From Clostridia bacterium (GTDB taxonomy: Bacteria; Bacillota; Clostridia; TANB77; CAG-508), in contig JAAVXQ010000099.1 of assembly GCA_022790685.1 (NCBI GenBank), positions 1 to 10,619 of the forward strand: a stretch of DNA of 10,619 bases, given 5' to 3'. The position numbers were made by a program, and so were the translations under genes. The notes below the pieces were generated by a model that saw only the letters and a program-made list of their open reading frames with translations, did not search any database and had not been told where the DNA came from. Positions 6,559 through 10,619 of this stretch are shown piece after piece (the stretch's first letter is position 1; the number at the start of each line of letters is the position of its first letter).

Positions 6559-8106
6559 ATGAAGAAAGCTGAAAAAAACATAGAAGAAATAGCGGAAAAA
6601 AATAAACCTAAAAATACTAAATCAGCTAGTAAAGAAAAGGCAAAAGATATTGCAAAAAAAGAAGAAAAAAATAAAAAAGATACAAAAAAAGTATCTTCTA
6701 CAAAAAATAAAGAAAATTCAAAAGCAGAATTGAAAAAAGCACAAAAAGAATCTTCAAAAGATAAAAAAATAGTAAAGAATGAGAATAAAAAAAATAAATC
6801 AGAAGAAGCAAAAAATGATAGTAAAAAGATAGAAAAAGCTGAAGAACCAAAAAAAGATAGTAAAAAAACAAAAAAAGAAGAAAAAGAAACTGTACAAGCT
6901 AAAAAAGAGAATACAAAAAAGAATTCAGAAGAACTAAAAGAAAATAAAAAATCTATAAAAGAAAGCAATGATGAAAAAGAAGCTGTATCTAAAAAATCAA
7001 AAAAAGAAAATACACAAGAAACAGATGATGAAAAGGAAAAAGTAAAAAAGATTTTATCATCAGCAAAAGAAAAAGGAAAAATAACATATGGAGAATTAGC
7101 AGCAGAATTAGGAGAAATTAATCCAGAACAAATTGATAAGGTATTTGATGCTTTTGAAGAATTAGGTGTAAATGTATTAAAAGATGATGATGATTTATTA
7201 GAGCCAAATGTTGATGATTTAAGTGAAGTAGAAGATATTAGACTAGAAGAAATCGATTTAGTAAATATAGAAGGGGTTAGTGTAGATGACCCAGTAAGAA
7301 TGTATTTAAGAGAGATAGGAAGAATACCACTACTTTCTTTTGAAGAAGAATTAGAGCTTGCTCAAAAAATACTAGAAGATGATGAAGAGGCAAAACAAAA
7401 ATTAGCAGAATCAAATTTAAGATTAGTAGTAAGTATTGCTAAAAAATATGTTGGAAGAGGAATGTTATTCTTAGACTTAATACAAGAAGGTAATATGGGA
7501 CTTATAAAAGCTGTTGAAAAATTTGATTATACAAAAGGATTTAAGTTTAGTACTTATGCAACTTGGTGGATAAGACAAGCTATTACAAGAGCTATTGCAG
7601 ATCAAGCAAGAACAATAAGAATACCAGTTCATATGGTTGAAACAATAAATAAACTTATAAGAACCTCAAGACACTTATTACAACTTTTAGGACGTGAGCC
7701 AACACCAGAAGAAATAGCAGAAGAAATGGAAATACCTGTAGAAAAAGTAATGGAGATACAAAAAATAGCTCAAGATCCAGTGTCTTTAGAAACTCCAATA
7801 GGAGAAGAAGACGATAGTCATTTAGGAGATTTCATACCAGATGATGAATCACCAGCTCCACATGATTCAGCTGCATATACATTATTAAAAGAGCAATTAG
7901 AAGAAGTAATGAGTACATTAACACCAAGAGAAGCAAAAGTTTTAAAATTAAGATTTGGATTAGAAGATGGAAAAGCAAGAACTTTAGAAGAAGTTGGAAA
8001 AGTATTCCAAGTAACTCGTGAAAGAATAAGACAAATTGAGGCAAAAGCTTTAAGAAAACTAAGACATCCAAGTAGAAGCAAAAGATTAAAAGATTATATG
8101 AGTTAA
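6559..8106 (+). CDS. rpoD: Primary (housekeeping) RNA polymerase sigma factor SigA/RpoD
   Basis: Group 1 sigma-70 factor that directs RNA polymerase to -35/-10 promoters such as those seen in this window. Domains: region 1.1-like module (about residues 160-208, KITYGELAAELGEI), region 1.2 (about 243-275, DDPVRMYLREIGRIPLLS), region 2 (about 283-353) including the -10 recognition helix YATWWIRQAITRAI, region 3, and region 4 with the -35 helix-turn-helix TLEEVGKVFQVTRERIRQIEAKAL (475-498). The length is 515 residues against roughly 370 for B. subtilis SigA. The excess is an N-terminal stretch of about 155 residues made almost entirely of Lys, Glu, Ser, Asn and Ala, encoded by nearly pure purine sequence. 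AGGAGG at 6547-6552 overlaps the dnaG stop codon and sits 6 bases before the ATG, supporting the long start and coupling to dnaG. A terminator follows. Confidence 0.97.
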   Translation: MKKAEKNIEEIAEKNKPKNTKSASKEKAKDIAKKEEKNKKDTKKVSSTKNKENSKAELKKAQKESSKDKKIVKNENKKNKSEEAKNDSKKIEKAEEPKKDSKKTKKEEKETVQAKKENTKKNSEELKENKKSIKESNDEKEAVSKKSKKENTQETDDEKEKVKKILSSAKEKGKITYGELAAELGEINPEQIDKVFDAFEELGVNVLKDDDDLLEPNVDDLSEVEDIRLEEIDLVNIEGVSVDDPVRMYLREIGRIPLLSFEEELELAQKILEDDEEAKQKLAESNLRLVVSIAKKYVGRGMLFLDLIQEGNMGLIKAVEKFDYTKGFKFSTYATWWIRQAITRAIADQARTIRIPVHMVETINKLIRTSRHLLQLLGREPTPEEIAEEMEIPVEKVMEIQKIAQDPVSLETPIGEEDDSHLGDFIPDDESPAPHDSAAYTLLKEQLEEVMSTLTPREAKVLKLRFGLEDGKARTLEEVGKVFQVTRERIRQIEAKALRKLRHPSRSKRLKDYMS

Positions 8107-8133
8107 TTTTTTATGTAAATTAATTATTTTTAG

Positions 8134-8160
8134 AAAAAGCCTTGATTAATAAGGCTTTTT
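8134..8160 (+). terminator. Rho-independent terminator of rpoD
   Basis: AAAAAGCCTT (8134-8143) pairs perfectly with AAGGCTTTTT (8151-8160) around the loop GATTAAT, with T5 at the end of the stem. Its loop also holds part of the next gene's -35 element. Confidence 0.85.
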
Positions 8161-8170
8161 GTGTTATACT
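8142..8170 (+). promoter_or_regulatory. Extended -10 promoter of the 143-residue protein gene, overlapping the rpoD terminator
   Basis: TTGATT (8142-8147), a 17-base spacer and TATACT (8165-8170), preceded by TG one base upstream (extended -10, TGTTATACT). The -35 lies in the stem tip and loop of the rpoD terminator. The predicted start is near 8177. Confidence 0.75.
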
Positions 8171-8197
8171 TAAAATAGAGTTATTATTTTTTAAAAG

Positions 8198-8235
8198 AAG
8201 GAGGATACTAAGAGAGCTTAGTATAAAGAGTTATG
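8198..8235 (+). promoter_or_regulatory. Shine-Dalgarno site separated from the start codon by a hairpin
   Basis: AAGGAGG (8198-8204) is 28 bases from the ATG at 8233, normally too far. Between them ATACTAAG (8205-8212), loop AGAG, and CTTAGTAT (8217-8224) form a perfect 8-pair hairpin. Folding removes 20 bases and leaves an effective spacing of 8. An in-frame TAA at 8224-8226 excludes an earlier start. Confidence 0.75.
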
Positions 8236-8664
8236 GCAAACAGTGTCTTAAGAGTAATTGGAAGTAATTTTGGAACTTTATTACGTATGACTGAAAATAA
8301 TGAAGCTTATGAAGTTGATGATGAAGAAAAAGTTGAGCTTTCACCTGAACAATTAGACGCTTTAAAATCTGTATCAGAATTTGGAGGAAGAATTGAAAAA
8401 GAACAAGGAAAATCAATTCATCTTTCAACATCAGAACTTGTTATTAGAGCTAGAAATATACTTGAACTTATACCAAAAAAGGTAAAAGCAAATAAAATAA
8501 TTAGAAATATTATAAATAAGATATCACCATCAAGTGAACAGCAAGATTTACCTAAAAAAGGATTTGTAAAACAAGTAGAAGAACAACAAATTCATGTAGA
8601 TTCTGCCAAAGCTATTTCAGAAACTAGAGAACGTGGTGGAGAAGAAAGAGAAAGAAGAAGATAA
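8233..8664 (+). CDS. Protein of unknown function, 143 residues
   Basis: I do not recognise this protein. It has no signal peptide, membrane helix or Cys pair, so it is probably cytoplasmic. The N-terminal half starts MANSVLRVIGSNFGTLLRM and has an acidic patch (about residues 24-38). The middle is predicted to be helical (residues 38-95, with LSPEQLDALKSV and TSELVIRARNILELI). The last 30 residues are highly charged and end in a RERGGEERERRR-like tail that could be disordered or bind nucleic acid. It has its own promoter, an unusual hairpin-spaced ribosome binding site, and a probable terminator, so it is a separate unit between rpoD and the tRNA cluster. ATG 8287 is an alternative in-frame start but lacks a Shine-Dalgarno site. 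The orderly signals on both sides make a real gene likely; the function is open. Confidence 0.8.
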   Translation: MANSVLRVIGSNFGTLLRMTENNEAYEVDDEEKVELSPEQLDALKSVSEFGGRIEKEQGKSIHLSTSELVIRARNILELIPKKVKANKIIRNIINKISPSSEQQDLPKKGFVKQVEEQQIHVDSAKAISETRERGGEERERRR

Positions 8665-8690
8665 TTTTTTAATTTAAAATATATATTAAA

Positions 8691-8730
8691 CAAGTACCTT
8701 AAAAAGTGATAATTAGGGTACTTGCTTTAA
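8691..8730 (+). terminator. Probable terminator after the 143-residue protein gene
   Basis: CAAGTACC (8691-8698) pairs perfectly with GGTACTTG (8717-8724), and up to two more pairs are possible inside. The loop is long (about 15-18 bases) and the tail CTTTAAT is a weak T-tract, so efficiency is uncertain. Confidence 0.6.
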
Positions 8731-8778
8731 TATAAAATATAAAAAGAAATAAAATATTAAAAAAATGTAAAAAAAGTG

Positions 8779-8807
8779 TTGACAAATTTTAAGATACATA
8801 GTAAAAT
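8779..8807 (+). promoter_or_regulatory. Strong promoter of the tRNA cluster
   Basis: Consensus TTGACA (8779-8784), a 17-base spacer and TAAAAT (8802-8807). The predicted start near 8814 lies about 30 bases before tRNA-Val. Confidence 0.85.
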
Positions 8808-8845
8808 AAATCTCGTCGATAGTTGAATAAAAAAATATATTAAAT

Positions 8846-8921
8846 GGTCGCTTAGCTCAGCTGGGAGAGCATCTGCCTTACAAGCAGGAGGTCATAGGTT
8901 CGAACCCTATAGCGACCACCA
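8846..8921 (+). tRNA. tRNA-Val (anticodon TAC)
   Basis: Full cloverleaf of 76 bases: acceptor GGTCGCT/AGCGACC, D-arm GCTC/GAGC, anticodon loop CTTACAA giving TAC, T-arm with TTCGAAC, and an encoded CCA end. It reads GTA and, by wobble, other Val codons. Confidence 0.97.
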
Positions 8922-8928
8922 TTTATTT

Positions 8929-9005
8929 GGCCTGGTAGTTCAGTTGGTTAGAATGCCGCCCTGTCACGGCGGAGGTCGACGGTTCGAGCCCGTTCCAGGT
9001 CGCCA
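8929..9005 (+). tRNA. tRNA-Asp (anticodon GTC)
   Basis: Cloverleaf of 77 bases with acceptor GGCCTGG/CCAGGTC (one G-T pair), anticodon loop CTGTCAC giving GTC, T-loop TTCGAGC and an encoded CCA end. It lies only 7 bases after tRNA-Val, so both come from one precursor. Confidence 0.97.
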
Positions 9006-9034
9006 AAATATCTAGCTATAACTAGATATTTTTT
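9005..9034 (+). terminator. Terminator-like hairpin between tRNA-Asp and tRNA-Phe
   Basis: AATATCTAG (9007-9015) pairs with CTAGATATT (9022-9030) around CTATAA, extended by A-T pairs to 9005/9032, and ends in T6 (9029-9034). It looks like a Rho-independent terminator but lies upstream of tRNA-Phe, for which I see no separate promoter. Confidence 0.6.
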
Positions 9035-9040
9035 ATATAA

Positions 9041-9116
9041 GGCTTCATAGCTCAGTTGGTAGAGCAGGGGACTGAAAATCCCCGTGTCAGTGGTTCGATT
9101 CCACTTGAAGCCACCA
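9041..9116 (+). tRNA. tRNA-Phe (anticodon GAA)
   Basis: Cloverleaf of 76 bases: acceptor GGCTTCA/TGAAGCC, D-arm GCTC/GAGC, anticodon stem GGGGA/TCCCC with loop CTGAAAA giving GAA, T-loop TTCGATT and an encoded CCA end. Confidence 0.97.
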
Positions 9117-9124
9117 CATAAAAG

Positions 9125-9164
9125 ATAGCAGTATTTACAAAAAGTAGATATTGTTATTTTTTTT
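9125..9164 (+). terminator. Terminator after tRNA-Phe
   Basis: A 14-pair stem (9125-9138 with 9144-9157, three G-U pairs) around loop AAAAA, followed directly by a T8 run (9157-9164). It ends the tRNA transcription unit. Confidence 0.8.
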
Positions 9165-9534
9165 ATTTAATAAATTATATCAGCTAAAAAAGAAAATAAG
9201 TAAATAATGAGGTTGGACTTTTTTCTAGGACTGATGAGCTACTCTGAAGGTTTAGTTGTATAGAGAGGTAAAAGCTTAATAAAATGCTTTACTACTTTAT
9301 TTTTATATCCTTATAAAATTGGTAGTGAAAGCTATGTGAGAATAATAATTATGGAAGAATTAAATTTCCTTATATGCCTTTGCAGTTAGAAAATTTATTT
9401 GTATATAAGACTAATTAAATAACAAAAATGCTATTTATAAGCTAGAATTAAAGCTTTAGATAAATTAATAAAAAATAATTATAAAAAAATGTCATATTTT
9501 GTCGATTTATTTTGTTTTATATATAGGGAAAAAG
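9165..9534. other. Intergenic stretch with no convincing gene
   Basis: About 370 bases between the tRNA terminator and the 3' end of the minus-strand gene. It contains a bulged hairpin (GGTAAAAGC/GCTTTACT, 9267-9293). It also holds a run of plus-strand codons from ATG 9207 with one TAG (9261-9263), continuing to 9389, and a neighbouring frame from 9365 to 9418. These could be remnants of a lost gene, but such open stretches can arise by chance in DNA this A+T-rich. No ribosome binding site was found, and no clear terminator for the minus-strand gene. Confidence 0.6.
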
Positions 9535-10212
9535 TTATATCTTATTTACTATAGTAGAAATAATTAATTTTGCAGTGGGTTTTTCTAAATGATCTAAATT
9601 AAAATACGAATTTATCTTTTTCATTGAAGAAGTGGTATTACCTAGGTACATATTATTGATAGAACGAACAATAGACCATTTAACATTATGAACATTAGAA
9701 TTATATTTTTCAGCAATATGAGTATAGACTTTTCGTTCTAAATTGTCATAAACATAATCATTTTTATGAACATATGAATATATGATAGAATCTATAAGAT
9801 ATTTTGTACCATTTAACGAAAGATTAAAATTAAAACTACAAAGTATGTGTTCAATTTTTAAAGTTATTTTTTGTAAACTTTTATTATTAATGAATGAAAG
9901 AATAGTTCTTTTCATAGTAGAATAACTTGTAGTTGTTGAAAGATATAGAATATTAGAAAAAATGCGACTGCGTAATGTATTTGTCAGTAAAACAATACTA
10001 GGATGATAAGAAGAATTTATAATGTTTTTTAGAGCAGAGAAATCTGATAAAGGAATGAAAATAATATCAGGAGAATGTTTAGAAATAAAGTCTATAGATT
10101 CATTTATATTATTAAAAATTCCAATAATTTTTATACTGGAATTCGTTAAAACATTATTAATTATATTACTAATAAATGAAAAATTGTTATATATGATAAC
10201 TATTTCAAGCAT
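9535..10212 (-). CDS. Spo0A-like regulator with degenerate receiver domain and Spo0A-type DNA-binding domain
   Basis: A 225-residue protein whose C-terminal half (about residues 115-225) aligns by eye with the Spo0A DNA-binding domain. The helix-turn-helix segment VYTHIAEKYNSNVHNVKWSI matches YPDIAKKFNTTASRVERAI of B. subtilis Spo0A, and EKPTAKLIISTIVNKI matches its last helix. The N-terminal part resembles a receiver fold but has lost the active site: the acidic pair after strand 1 is Tyr-Asn-Asn (8-10), the phospho-acceptor Asp position is Pro54 in PDIIFIPL, and the Lys after strand 5 appears to be Thr. It therefore probably does not respond to phosphorylation. In the recognition helix, the DNA-contacting Arg, Glu and Arg of Spo0A appear as Asn176, Lys178 and Trp179, so its target would differ. 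The start has AAGGAG 10 bases upstream. It is Asn/Ser/Ile-rich and divergent from an ECF sigma gene. It is not the canonical Spo0A. Confidence 0.8.
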   Translation of the reverse strand: MLEIVIIYNNFSFISNIINNVLTNSSIKIIGIFNNINESIDFISKHSPDIIFIPLSDFSALKNIINSSYHPSIVLLTNTLRSRIFSNILYLSTTTSYSTMKRTILSFINNKSLQKITLKIEHILCSFNFNLSLNGTKYLIDSIIYSYVHKNDYVYDNLERKVYTHIAEKYNSNVHNVKWSIVRSINNMYLGNTTSSMKKINSYFNLDHLEKPTAKLIISTIVNKI

Positions 10213-10258
10213 TTTAAATCAACTCCTTATTATATAAAACAATTTAAAATCCTAAAAA

Positions 10259-10288
10259 GTGACATTTTTGTATAAAAAAAGATACAAT
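10259..10288 (+). promoter_or_regulatory. Candidate promoter of the ECF sigma factor gene
   Basis: GTGACA (10259-10264) and TACAAT (10283-10288), each one mismatch from consensus, with an 18-base spacer. This would give a leader of about 60 bases. Confidence 0.4.
10268..10287. repeat. Inverted repeat TTGTAT-N8-ATACAA between the divergent regulators
   Basis: Perfect 6-bp arms (10268-10273 and 10282-10287) around an A-rich 8-base centre. It overlaps the candidate -10 of the sigma gene and lies about 55 bases upstream of the minus-strand start codon. It could be an operator for either gene product. Confidence 0.4.
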
Positions 10289-10353
10289 AAAAATTAATTT
10301 AAGTAGTAAGTAATATATAATTTTTCTAGATTAAAGATATAAGGGAAGAAGAA

Positions 10354-10619
10354 ATGGAGAATAAAGAAGCAGAAGATGAATTATATATGAAGGGGTATTC
10401 AGAAATGATTTATAGAATAGCTTATACAGTATTAAAAAGTAAATCAGATGCTGAAGATACTCTTCAAGAGGTTTTAATAAAATATGTAACAACAAATAAG
10501 AAATTTAAAGATGAGGAATATAAAAAAAGATGGCTAATAAGAGTAACGCTTAATATGTCATATAATCTTAAAAAGTCAGCCTGGAAGAGACATACTGTTC
10601 CATTAGAAGATGAGATTAA
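10354..10619 (+). CDS. ECF-type RNA polymerase sigma factor, 3' end missing (cut by window edge)
   Basis: The visible 88 residues match sigma-70 region 2 of extracytoplasmic-function sigma factors: YSEMIYRIAYTVLKSKSDAE (core-binding helix), DTLQEVLIKYV, and the -10-recognition part KRWLIRVTLNMSYNLKKS. The region ends with a VPLEDEI linker typical of the segment before region 4, which lies outside the window. Such factors redirect RNA polymerase to a small regulon and are often held by an anti-sigma factor encoded just downstream. The ATG at 10354 has AGGGAAG about 7 bases upstream; a later in-frame ATG (MKGYSE) is possible but lacks such a site. The gene is divergent from the Spo0A-like gene, with 141 bases between start codons. 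Confidence 0.88.
   Translation, partial: MENKEAEDELYMKGYSEMIYRIAYTVLKSKSDAEDTLQEVLIKYVTTNKKFKDEEYKKRWLIRVTLNMSYNLKKSAWKRHTVPLEDEI

Noticed and set aside
6498..6968. 156-codon minus-strand frame, Phe/Ser-rich and membrane-like
   Set aside because: Mirror of the purine-rich Lys/Glu coding stretch of the sigma factor; no start signal.
9231..9250. CTGATGAG followed by a short stem and GAA, resembling a hammerhead ribozyme core
   Set aside because: Stem II would have only 3 pairs, the second core element reads GAAG rather than GAAA, and no cleavage site or convincing stems I and III are present.
9207..9263. 18-codon plus-strand frame (MRLDFF...) as a small peptide gene
   Set aside because: No ribosome binding site and no recognisable peptide; the length is expected by chance.
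9497..9506. TTTTGTCGAT as a second Spo0A box
   Set aside because: It has a mismatch in the last position and lies beyond the 3' end of the minus-strand gene, away from any promoter I can see.
1..10619. Mobile elements, CRISPR arrays or a defence system
   Set aside because: No transposase or integrase, no regularly spaced repeats, no cas or toxin-antitoxin motifs; most genes are ordinary core functions.

Overview
The window is strongly A+T-rich DNA with the standard genetic code (TGG for Trp, AGA-dominated Arg) and strong AAGGAGG-type ribosome binding sites. Its gene set points to a low-GC, Gram-positive member of the Clostridia: a DnaG primase gene followed by the housekeeping sigma factor (a dnaG-rpoD core of the classic macromolecular-synthesis operon), a CarD-type RNA polymerase regulator, a clostridial-style membrane sensor kinase and a protein with a Spo0A-type DNA-binding domain. 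I cannot name the species from sequence alone.

Layout, left to right. Bases 2-2194 hold the 3' part of a large sensor histidine kinase that runs in from the left edge and ends at a strong terminator. A patatin-like lipid hydrolase (2473-3318) and a dUTPase (3370-3828) follow on the same strand; the dUTPase appears to have its own promoter overlapping the patatin stop codon. A near-consensus promoter at 3941-3969 drives a CarD/CdnL-family gene (4016-4576), which ends at its own terminator. Next come dnaG (4754-6548) and rpoD (6559-8106), 10 bases apart and presumably cotranscribed. As written, dnaG is broken near its 5' end by one extra T in a run of seven. A 143-residue protein of unknown function (8233-8664) has a promoter that overlaps the rpoD terminator and a hairpin between its Shine-Dalgarno site and its start codon. 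A TTGACA-17-TAAAAT promoter then precedes tRNA-Val, tRNA-Asp and tRNA-Phe (8846-9116). Bases 9117-9534 hold a terminator and no convincing gene. On the minus strand, 9535-10212 encodes a Spo0A-like regulator with a degenerate receiver domain. Divergent from it, an ECF-type sigma factor starts at 10354 and runs off the right edge.

Most of the window is core information processing: primase, primary sigma factor, an RNA polymerase open-complex regulator, nucleotide-pool sanitation and tRNAs. The left and right edges hold signalling and regulatory genes. No mobile element, CRISPR array or defence island was seen. The points most worth a second look are the dnaG frameshift at a TTT_CGG site, the divergent Spo0A-like protein, the hairpin-spaced Shine-Dalgarno of the orphan gene, and the very long Lys/Glu-rich N-terminal extension of the primary sigma factor.
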